A stretch of DNA of 8,090 nt, from NCBI GenBank assembly GCA_964537285.1, contig CAZHZT010000183.1, positions 1-8,090 on the forward strand, given 5' to 3'. This document shows positions 1 to 6,800 of the stretch, piece by piece (the stretch's first letter is position 1; each line of letters begins with the position of its first letter). Made by a program: the position numbers and the translations under genes. The notes beneath the pieces are model-generated. The model saw only the letters and a list, made by a program, of their open reading frames with translations. It did no database searches and was not told the origin of the DNA. The DNA is from CAZHZT01 sp964537285 (GTDB lineage Bacteria; Bacteroidota; Bacteroidia; Chitinophagales; Saprospiraceae).

Positions 1-4
1 TTGA

Positions 5-76
5 ATACAGCCTTGATTTTTTGCTACTTTTTTATCAAGAAAAAAGTAGATAGAAGTCTGATTAACAAGACTGTAT
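5..76. repeat. Nested AT-rich inverted repeat
   Basis: The inner palindrome pairs 24-33 (ctactttttt) with 40-49 (aaaaaagtag) around a 6-nt loop, 10 bp and perfect. An outer pair joins 5-15 (atacagccttg) to 66-76 (caagactgtat), 10 of 11 positions complementary; the odd position would be a G-U wobble in minus-strand RNA. The T-run and A-run character makes it a plausible bidirectional terminator for transcripts near the left edge. It also resembles dispersed AT-rich palindromes that I associate with Bacteroidota genomes, which is recollection and not a search result. I see no gene in 1-88; the short frame open from the edge to 78 lies inside this repeat and is not credible as a CDS. Confidence 0.55.
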
Positions 77-88
77 AGGAGTTTTTGC

Positions 89-128
89 AAGCATGAGTCA
101 TTCCGGATTTTCGGAATGACTCATGCTT
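89..128 (-). terminator. 17-bp perfect hairpin after the beta-barrel gene
   Basis: Arms 89-105 and 112-128 are perfect reverse complements, with a 6-nt loop at 106-111. On the minus strand the stem begins 5 nt after the TGA at 136-134, which is itself followed directly by an in-frame TAA (133-131). No T-run follows the stem on the minus strand, so it is not a textbook intrinsic terminator. Its position makes it the likely 3' end or RNA-stabilising structure of the gene at 134-1030. Confidence 0.6.
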
Positions 129-133
129 ATTTA

Positions 134-1030
134 TCAGCTTCTGCCTAAAGGCATCCCTACACTTAGAAAAGGAATGGCTATAAAAGCATCGGCATCTGTA
201 ATTAGGGGAAGGATTAAGCTGTAATCTATTGAAATGCGGCCTTTTGACACTGAACGACCACCAAATGAGATAAACGTAACGTTTCCATCCAAGCCAGAGT
301 CGAACAGGTAATTTTCAGTGATAAGATAGGTCCTTCTGCTGATCCTTAACATAGCACTGAAATTAAAAGCAGGAATATCCGTCAAGCCTTCGTCATTAGC
401 GCCATAGCCTATGCCTAAGGTAATGTTATTATCTCTGGATCCAAGCGTTGCGGAACCATAAAGGATGCTAAAGAAAGGCGCATCTGCTGCATCCTCACCA
501 ATAGCATTGAAGTATATTCCACCAATTTCCAAATTGACCTTGTCTTTTTGAATGGGAATGGACACTTTGGGAGTAATCCAAAAGGGAGAAGCTGTTCCGT
601 CAAAAAAGAATAGCGGAATGATCCCGGCTCCCATAGAGAAATTGTCGGTTATACCAAAGCTCATTTGATTAAACAGTACCCAGGTATTTTTGTAATATCC
701 TTCCCCTTTCCTTAGGCCATATCCTGACGTCCCGATAAAATACCTGTAAGGATATGGATTGCTTTGGGTATAGTACGGGCTATTAGTAGATGGCCTTTCC
801 CGCATAGGCGTCATTTTTTTGATTTGGTCCTTTGGTATATTGATTACCCCTAGTGTTTCAGTTTCTAAAGTGATGTGTTTAATATCTTGTTTGAGCAATT
901 TTCCTGTATATTCATTGCCATCGAGCGTAATGACGCTATATAAGGAATCTACGGTGGTTTGTGCATTGCTGTGAAAAGAAAAAAACAACAAGCAAGAAAC
1001 GATTAATGAAAAATGTTGGAAGTGCTTCAT
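134..1030 (-). CDS. Secreted, probable outer-membrane beta-barrel protein
   Basis: This is a 298-residue protein of unknown function. Residues 1-23 form a signal peptide with a hydrophobic core (about 8-18) and a likely cut after SNA, leaving Gln24. Residues 30-73 (including ITLDGNEYTGKL and IPKDQIKKM) form a short beta-rich module like the LSm-like N-terminal segments seen in Bacteroidota envelope proteins. A Pro/Tyr/Ser-rich linker follows (about 76-98). From about 100 to the end, alternating aromatic/hydrophobic and Gly/polar residues suggest amphipathic strands of an outer-membrane beta-barrel. The ATG start is chosen because it gives a clean signal peptide; there is no Shine-Dalgarno site. 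The gene lies 141 bp after dctM on the same strand with a hairpin between, so it is probably its own unit. No catalytic motif is visible. The barrel assignment is inference from strand pattern. Confidence 0.85.
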   Translation of the reverse strand: MKHFQHFSLIVSCLLFFSFHSNAQTTVDSLYSVITLDGNEYTGKLLKQDIKHITLETETLGVINIPKDQIKKMTPMRERPSTNSPYYTQSNPYPYRYFIGTSGYGLRKGEGYYKNTWVLFNQMSFGITDNFSMGAGIIPLFFFDGTASPFWITPKVSIPIQKDKVNLEIGGIYFNAIGEDAADAPFFSILYGSATLGSRDNNITLGIGYGANDEGLTDIPAFNFSAMLRISRRTYLITENYLFDSGLDGNVTFISFGGRSVSKGRISIDYSLILPLITDADAFIAIPFLSVGMPLGRS

Positions 1031-1063
1031 ATTTGGAAACTATTGAGTTGTTTTCATCTCTAA

Positions 1064-1126
1064 CGGAAGAGTAGGGTGAAAATTTTTCCGGAATGAAACT
1101 ATTCTTCCTGCCGGAGCAGTAGGGTG
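1064..1126 (-). repeat. Direct repeat upstream of the barrel gene
   Basis: The 15-mers at 1064-1078 and 1112-1126 (cggaagagtagggtg and cggagcagtagggtg) agree at 13 of 15 positions and lie 48 bp apart. A second 9-mer, gaaactatt, occurs at 1036-1044 and 1095-1103 in the same order. This may be a decayed tandem duplication or a pair of regulator sites in the leader of the gene starting at 1030. No other feature is clear in 1031-1134. Confidence 0.4.
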
Positions 1127-1134
1127 GTTCCGCT

Positions 1135-1157
1135 GGTTTCGAGGTCTTCTCGAAACC
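1135..1157 (-). terminator. 9-bp hairpin after dctM
   Basis: Arms ggtttcgag (1135-1143) and ctcgaaacc (1149-1157) are perfect reverse complements with a 5-nt loop. On the minus strand the stem starts 14 nt after the dctM TAG (1174-1172). No U-run follows, so termination by the classical mechanism is uncertain, but placement between two same-strand genes fits a 3' end structure for the TRAP operon. Confidence 0.5.
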
Positions 1158-1171
1158 CTCCTTCCTATTAT

Positions 1172-2473
1172 CTAAATCAACAAACCCACCACCTGAGGAA
1201 ACAGCGCCACCATCAACAAAAAAAGTAATTGGATAATTACAAAAGGAATGATCCCTCTGTATAGATGCCCCGTTGTAATCTCTGGTGGCGCCACCCCTTT
1301 CAAATAAAAAAGGGAAAACCCAAAGGGAGGAGTAAGAAAAGACGTCTGAAGGTTAAGCGCAATGAGGATTCCTATCCAGATAAGATCCATGTCATAACGG
1401 ATGAAAATAGGCGCTACCACTGGCACAATAATAAAGACGATTTCTATGAAATCAATAAAAAAGCCTGCAACGAAAATAACCACCATTACCAGTAAAAGAA
1501 AGGCCCATGCAGATAGGTTGGCTTGTTCGATCAATTCCACGAGATAAGTATCTCCGCCAAGCTCACGGAAAACAAGCGAAAAAGTGGTTGCTCCTAACAG
1601 AATCAGAAACACCATACTGGTCAGCTTGGTCGTTTCGCGCATGACCGCCAATTGTATTTTTAAGGTGAATTTTCCTTGGAATATCGTTAAAAGCGTGGCT
1701 CCCAAAGCTCCGATCCCGGCCGCTTCTGTAGGCGTGGCCCAACCTCCTAAAATAGAACCCAAAACGGCAACTACAAGCACAAATGGAAGCAGGAAAGCCT
1801 GAAAAATACGCTTGTAAAATTCGTCTTCTTTGAAAGCAGCAATTTCTTCAGCCGGTATGCCGGGAGCATCATCGGGATTCAGCCTGGCGGTAACATACAC
1901 ATAGCCGATGTAAACAATAACCAATAACAGGCCAGGAATCAAAGCCGCAGCAAACAGTTTTCCAACAGAAACATTTAACACGCTTCCTAAAAGGATTAGA
2001 ACGATGGAAGGGGGAATAATTTGACCTAACGTTCCGGAAGAAGCGATAGTCCCTGTGGCTAGTTCTGGTTTATATCCTCTATTCAGCATAGTAGGAAGGC
2101 TAATCAAGCCCATCGTCACTACAGTCGCCCCAACAATTCCTGTGGAAGCAGCTAACATCGCCCCAACAACAATGACAGAGATGGCCAATCCTCCTTGAAT
2201 TCTGGACATAAGCATCGCCATCGTTTCCAGCATTCGCTGGGCTAAGCCCGACTTTTCCAGCATTATACCCATATAAATGAAGAGAGGAACGGCCAACAGC
2301 ACAAAGTTGCTCATGATCCCCATTATCCGTGGAGGCAGGGCTGTAAAATCCGCTGTACTAAGGAAACACCAGGCATAAATTACCGATAAGCCACCTAAAG
2401 TAAAGGCTACCGGATATCCATAAAGGATTAAAATAAATATACTTATAAATAAAAGTATGGCTAATACTTCCAA
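1172..2473 (-). CDS. dctM: TRAP transporter large permease subunit (DctM/FcbT3-like)
   Basis: This is the 433-residue large membrane subunit of a tripartite ATP-independent periplasmic (TRAP) transporter, which imports an organic acid or similar solute using an ion gradient. Family hallmarks are visible: YGYPVAF near 18-24, the VPLFIYMGIMLEKSG segment (62-76), GTLGQIIPPS (147-156), GWATPTEAAG (244-253), a second VPVVAP segment (350-355) and TSFLTPPFGFSLFYLKG (377-393). About a dozen hydrophobic helices span the chain. The polar loop at about 196-222 and the total length fit the mannitol/chloroaromatic-type large subunits. The start is TTG at 2473; no in-frame ATG lies between it and the dctQ stop, and the next Met is inside a later helix region. 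It lies 18 bp after dctQ in the same reading frame. The substrate cannot be read from sequence. Confidence 0.95.
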   Translation of the reverse strand: MEVLAILLFISIFILILYGYPVAFTLGGLSVIYAWCFLSTADFTALPPRIMGIMSNFVLLAVPLFIYMGIMLEKSGLAQRMLETMAMLMSRIQGGLAISVIVVGAMLAASTGIVGATVVTMGLISLPTMLNRGYKPELATGTIASSGTLGQIIPPSIVLILLGSVLNVSVGKLFAAALIPGLLLVIVYIGYVYVTARLNPDDAPGIPAEEIAAFKEDEFYKRIFQAFLLPFVLVVAVLGSILGGWATPTEAAGIGALGATLLTIFQGKFTLKIQLAVMRETTKLTSMVFLILLGATTFSLVFRELGGDTYLVELIEQANLSAWAFLLLVMVVIFVAGFFIDFIEIVFIIVPVVAPIFIRYDMDLIWIGILIALNLQTSFLTPPFGFSLFYLKGVAPPEITTGHLYRGIIPFVIIQLLFLLMVALFPQVVGLLI

Positions 2474-2491
2474 AGCACAAAGGATTAGAGG

Positions 2492-3019
2492 TTAAGAATC
2501 AGCAGCATTCGGTTTTTTATTGATTAAAACTAAAAGCGCTTTCAAAAACTGAGCGATTCCCTGCAAAAATAAAAAGACAAAGCCGATAACGACCACAAAC
2601 TTAATAACATAGCGCGCAGGCAATCCCCCCGGATCCGAAGAACCTTCATTGATCAGGAAAGAAACCTGAGCGTATTCAAAAGCGAAAATAGAGACCAAAG
2701 CAGCCCAGGGCAACAGGAAAAGCAAGGTGCCTAAAAGATTAACCCATGCTTGATCCTTTTTTGAAAAATTCGAAAAAAATAAATCTACTCTCACATGACC
2801 GTCGTGCTTGAGGGTATAGCCCGCCCCAATCAGGAATATAGCGGCAAACAAATGCCACTCCATCTCCATTACCCAGGGCTGGCTCATTTTGAGGGCTCTG
2901 CTGATGACATCATAGCACACTAAAATAACCAAAACGGGGTTCAACCACGAAATGAATCGCCCCGCCTGTTCATTCAATTGATCAATTAAGTTGGTAAGTT
3001 TTAGCATTCCCGCTCGCAT
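2492..3019 (-). CDS. dctQ: TRAP transporter small permease subunit (DctQ/FcbT2-like)
   Basis: This is the 175-residue small membrane subunit that pairs with DctM. Four hydrophobic helices are visible at about 23-41, 52-71, 92-113 and 138-160. Diagnostic residues include VISRAL (38-43), WVMEMEWHLFAAIFLIGAGY (49-68), HVRVDLFF (75-82) and DPGGLPARYVIK (129-140) followed by FLQGIAQFL. The last motif is typical of the larger, FcbT2-like DctQ proteins linked to keto-acid, mannitol or chloroaromatic TRAP systems. The gene follows the SPOR-like gene by 11 bp and precedes dctM by 18 bp. The first ATG (3019) is used here. A second ATG at residue 5 has a slightly purine-rich sequence just before it (gcggga) and could be the true start. 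The periplasmic binding subunit is not encoded in the window. Confidence 0.94.
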   Translation of the reverse strand: MRAGMLKLTNLIDQLNEQAGRFISWLNPVLVILVCYDVISRALKMSQPWVMEMEWHLFAAIFLIGAGYTLKHDGHVRVDLFFSNFSKKDQAWVNLLGTLLFLLPWAALVSIFAFEYAQVSFLINEGSSDPGGLPARYVIKFVVVIGFVFLFLQGIAQFLKALLVLINKKPNAADS

Positions 3020-3030
3020 ACAAGCACTTT

Positions 3031-3474
3031 TTATTGAAATATTTCACCCGTCATACTAATCAGGGAAAATGAGACTCCTGTAAGTTCCGGATTATACCAG
3101 CACTCTACGCCCATCCGTTTTAAAATATCTACGTACTGACGAGCCCGAACTTCGGAGAGAAAAGGCTTTACAATGTAATAAGCTCCCGGACTACCGACGC
3201 CCTTAATTACGGTTTCGTTATGTAAAATAACCCAACAATGCCCGGCTTGTGACGGAGCTCTTAGGGTATATGGATTTACCTTTTCTCTCGGATAAACGCC
3301 AAATTGGACAAAGTGAAAATCGTAAACGGGCAAGAGGTCTCGATCAAATACCTGGCCTTTCCCTGGTGGGATATAGCGCTCTTTGTATTGATCTTCAAAT
3401 TTCATTTCCTGCGCTTGCAGGAATGTAATGCCCAAAATAGCCAGGATAAGTGTTAACAGGTGTTTCTTTCTCAT
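3031..3474 (-). CDS. Small exported SPOR-like protein
   Basis: This is a 147-residue protein. Residues 1-22 are a signal peptide (Arg-Lys-Lys, hydrophobic core, cut near LQAQ), so it should be periplasmic. The rest resembles a SPOR domain: an opening strand FHFVQFGVYP (53-62), a middle strand around CWVILHN (80-86), then YYIVKPF (99-105), a helix rich in Arg/Ala (SEVRARQYVDILKRMG, 107-122) and a closing strand ECWYNPEL (124-131). In known SPOR proteins this fold binds denuded peptidoglycan glycan strands or serves as a small protein-interaction domain. The match is by pattern only. It is the first gene of the operon, 11 bp before dctQ, in a place where TRAP operons may carry the solute-binding protein. 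It is far too short and of the wrong pattern to be a DctP. Whether it contacts the transporter or only shares its transcript is unknown. Confidence 0.82.
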   Translation of the reverse strand: MRKKHLLTLILAILGITFLQAQEMKFEDQYKERYIPPGKGQVFDRDLLPVYDFHFVQFGVYPREKVNPYTLRAPSQAGHCWVILHNETVIKGVGSPGAYYIVKPFLSEVRARQYVDILKRMGVECWYNPELTGVSFSLISMTGEIFQ

Positions 3475-3498
3475 GTTAAGGATTAAGTGTGTTTAGTT

Positions 3499-3570
3499 AA
3501 CCAATCGGTTTATCATTGCCGGAAACATGGCCAACTGGCCATGTTTCCGGCAATGATAAACCGATTGGTT
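3499..3570. repeat. 34-bp perfect inverted repeat (giant hairpin)
   Basis: Arms 3499-3532 and 3537-3570 are perfect reverse complements over 34 bp, with a 4-nt centre (aact) whose outer bases can also pair. The left arm starts aaccaatcggtttatcattg and the right arm ends with its complement. It lies 24 nt upstream of the ATG at 3474 on the minus strand. In RNA it would give a very stable rod from either strand. No T-run flanks it, and it sits at a gene start, so a standard terminator role is doubtful. Confidence 0.9.
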
Positions 3571-3610
3571 TATTCTCTTCAATTATTGACAATGAAGGAA
3601 TAACGTATTT

Positions 3611-3618
3611 AAAAGCTA
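3611..3618 (-). promoter_or_regulatory. Possible -7 element for the SPOR/TRAP operon
   Basis: Read on the minus strand this is tagctttt, 7 of 8 positions of the Bacteroidota -7 consensus TAnnTTTG. No TTG at the expected -33 spacing is evident. If real, transcription would begin shortly after and the 34-bp hairpin would lie wholly in the 5' leader of the operon. Confidence 0.2.
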
Positions 3619-3635
3619 ATTAACGACTATTTTTC

Positions 3636-3742
3636 GTTCTTTGATAATTGTGTGGAGTTTAAAATGATAAAACCTGAATGCCCTGGAGGCTGAAGGGGTT
3701 ATCATTTTAAACTCCATTTTATCACAATTTATGTCAAAGAAC
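3636..3742. repeat. Composite three-helix inverted repeat
   Basis: Three nested helices stack in order. 3636-3644 pairs with 3734-3742 (9 bp); 3646-3652 pairs with 3723-3729 (7 bp); 3653-3670 pairs with 3699-3716 (18 bp, tggagtttaaaatgataa). The right side has a 6-nt bulge (3717-3722) and a 4-nt internal loop (3730-3733). The 28-nt apical loop (3671-3698) is the only GC-rich part. The element has the look of a decayed palindrome such as a MITE-like remnant, or a structured leader. It shares no obvious sequence with the neighbouring 34-bp hairpin. Confidence 0.8.
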
Positions 3743-3876
3743 CATATTTTTTACGCGAAGCAAGTAAAAAAAGTTCGAATCCACTTTTTATTATTAAATT
3801 CAATTCTATATCTTCCCATGTTATTCTAAATGATTGCCGGAGGCAGTCATAATGGTATAAAAAAACGCACAATACT

Positions 3877-6800
3877 ATGAATAAGGTATCTTTTACAATT
3901 ATTTTATTGCTTTCTACTTTTCTGCTCGTAAACGGACAGGATGAGAAAAAGAAAAAATGGGACGTTAACAACCCTCCGGGTAATTTCAAAGAAATTGAAT
4001 TTACAGTGAATGAGGGCACCTGGATGAACCTGGATGTAAGCCCGGATGGAAAGACCATCGTTTTTGACTTAATGGGAGATATTTATAAAATCCCAATCAC
4101 CGGAGGAAAAGCGGAGGTGCTTCGGGAAGGGCTGGCTTATGAAGTGCAGCCCCGCTTTAGTCCGGATGGTAAAAAAATTCTGTTTACCAGCGATGCAGGA
4201 GATGCAGATAATGTCTGGGTGATGAATGCTGATGGAAGTGATGCCAGGCAAATCACTAAAGAGGACTTTCGGTTATTGAATAATGCAGTGTGGATGCCGG
4301 ACGGCCAATACTTCGTGGCTCGTAAGCATTTCACTTCCACGCGTTCCCTTGGCGCGGGGGAAATGTGGATGTATCATATTTCCGGGGGCAAAGGTATACA
4401 AATTACAAAGAGAAAGAATGACCAGCAAGATGTAAACGAACCTTGTGTTTCGCCAGATGGGCGTTATATTTACTTCAGTGAGGACGTTTATCCCGGAGGC
4501 TATTTCCAATATAATAAAGATCCAAATGACCAAATTTATGCTATAAAACGCTATGACTGTGAAACAGGGAAAATCGAAACGGTTACGGCTGGGCCAGGAG
4601 GTGCCTGCCGCCCACAAATTTCACATTATGGAAAAACATTGGCTTATGTCCGTCGCATTCGAACTAAATCCGTCCTTTTTATTCATGACCTAGAAACAGG
4701 TAGAGAGTATCCCATCTTTGATGGCCTTTCTAAAGACCAACAAGAAGCCTGGGCTATTTTTGGAGTGTACACGGGCTTTGATTGGATGCCGGATGATAAG
4801 GAAGTGGTCATTTGGGGGGAAGGTAAACTATGGAAAGTAAATATTGATACTAAAAAGGCCGAAAATATCCCGTTTACAGTTAATGCGAAGCATAAAGTTG
4901 CGGAAACCGTTAAATTCAAACAGGTGGTGGCACCTGATAAGTTTGAAGTGAAAGTTATTCGTCAATTAGTTACTTCTCCTGACGAAAAAGTGCTCGTCTT
5001 TAATGCCGTTGGTCATTTATGGAAGGTTGATGCTAATGGCGGTGAGGCTGTCCGCTTGACAAATGATAACCATTTCGAGTTTGAACCGAGTTTTTCCCCT
5101 GACGGGAAAAAGTTAGTTTATGTTAGTTGGGATGATGAAAAACGTGGAGCTATCCATGAAATGGATTGGCAAACGGGCAATAAAAAGATGCTTACTACGG
5201 ATCCATTTATTTATCGTACCCCTTCCTATTCGCCGGATGGCAAACAAATCGTGTACAGAAAAGAAGGAGGGAATGGACATCAAGGTTATACCTACGGAAA
5301 AGATCCTGGTATCTATATTATCAATAGCAATGGCTCCGGCGAGCCAGAATTGGTTTCAAAAGAAGGGGAGTACCCGCAGTTTAGTGCTGATGGCAAAAAA
5401 ATATTTTATCAAACCGGCGGCTTTCTTTTTGGAGCTTTGAAAAAAGCATTTAAATACAAAGATTTAAATACCAAGGAAGTTCATACTGTCTTTACCTCTA
5501 AATACGCAAATCGCTTCGTGCCCAGTCCTGATAATAAATGGATTGTTTTTAGTGAATTGTACAAGGTCTACATCGCTCCGCTTCCTATGAACGGGCAGGA
5601 AATCGATTTGACAGGTTCTGCTAAATCGATCCCAGTTGCTCAGGTGGCTCGCGATGCAGGGATCAACTTACACTGGTCAGCCGATAGTGAAAAGGTGCAC
5701 TGGACATTAGGGAATGAGTACTTTACAAATAGTTTAACAGAGCGTTTCCTTTTTCTCGAAGGAGCAGTTGACAGCATCCCTCCTATAGATACCGTAGGGG
5801 CAAAAATTGACATTGTATTATCTACCGATAAACCCGAAGGCATTATTGCTTTTACAAATGCCCGAATCATTACCATGGAGGGCGATAAGGTTATTGAAAG
5901 CGGCACCCTTATAATTAAGGACAATAAAATCGAAAAGATAGGTTCTTCAAGAATATCAATCCCTAATGATGCTAAAGTTTATGATCTGGGCGGAAAAACC
6001 ATCATGCCGGGTATTGTTGATGTGCACGCGCATTTAGGTGCCTTCCGCTTTGGTCTAAGCCCACAAAAGCACTGGGAATACTATGCCAATCTGGCTTATG
6101 GGGTCACTACTACACACGATCCTTCTTCCAATAGTGAAATGACTTTTTCTCAGTCGGAAATGGTGAAAGCTGGTATCATGGTGGGCCCGCGCATCTACAG
6201 TACCGGAACGATCCTTTATGGAGCAGACGGCGATTTTAAAGCGGTGATCAACAATCTGGAAGATGCCCGCTCAGCCATTCGCAGAACGAAAGCTTATGGC
6301 GCTTTTTCCGTCAAATCTTACAACCAGCCTCGCCGCAGCCAGCGCCAGCAAGTCATTCAGGCTGCCCGGGAGCTGGGTATCATGGTTTATCCGGAAGGCG
6401 GTTCTTTCTTTTACCACAATATGTCCATGGTAGCCGATGGGCATACAAGTGTAGAGCATAACATCCCTGTTGCTCCTCTTTACGATGATGTGATTCAGTT
6501 CTGGAGTCAAACCGGAACGGCCAATACGCCAACATTGATTGTAAATTATGGCGGGGTAAACGGAGAATATTATTGGTATCAAAATACCAATGTTTGGGAA
6601 AAGGAACGCCTCTTATCCTTTACACCTCGCCGTATTGTGGACTCCCGCTCCCGCCATCGTACCATGCTTCCGGATGAAGAATATGAAAATGGCCACATCC
6701 TTACTTCAAAATCTTGTACGAAATTACAAAGATCCGGGGTGGACATTTGCCTGGGTTCTCATGGTCAATTACAAGGCTTGGGGGCGCACTGGGAGCTATG

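Larger units (their letters stand above)
3475..3876. other. Divergent intergenic region with two large hairpins
   Basis: These 402 bp separate the start of the minus-strand SPOR/TRAP operon from the start of the plus-strand amidohydrolase. I see no gene here. It holds the hairpins at 3499-3570 and 3636-3742, listed separately, and AT-rich flanks that must contain the promoters in both directions. Weak matches to the Bacteroidota -7 element (TAnnTTTG) occur on the minus strand at 3618-3611 (tagctttt) and on the plus strand at 3745-3752 (tatttttt), but neither has a clear -33 TTG partner at suitable spacing. Confidence 0.6.

Noticed and set aside
1265..1495. Plus-strand frame opposite dctM
   Set aside because: It is antisense to a strongly supported membrane protein and rich in Lys, Arg, Asn and His, as expected opposite hydrophobic codons.
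3031..3474. A truncated DctP solute-binding protein
   Set aside because: At 147 residues it is less than half the usual length and lacks DctP motifs; its strand-helix-strand pattern fits SPOR better.
3499..3742. Bidirectional terminators between convergent genes
   Set aside because: The flanking genes are divergent, so both hairpins sit at gene starts; no T-runs follow either stem and no gene lies between them.
3729..4058. Minus-strand frame of 109 codons over the amidohydrolase start
   Set aside because: It overlaps the coding start and signal peptide of a well-supported gene and its translation has no family pattern.
5120..5440. Plus-strand frame of 106 codons inside the amidohydrolase gene
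   Set aside because: It is a shifted frame within the propeller-coding region, with basic, repetitive composition typical of an out-of-frame shadow.
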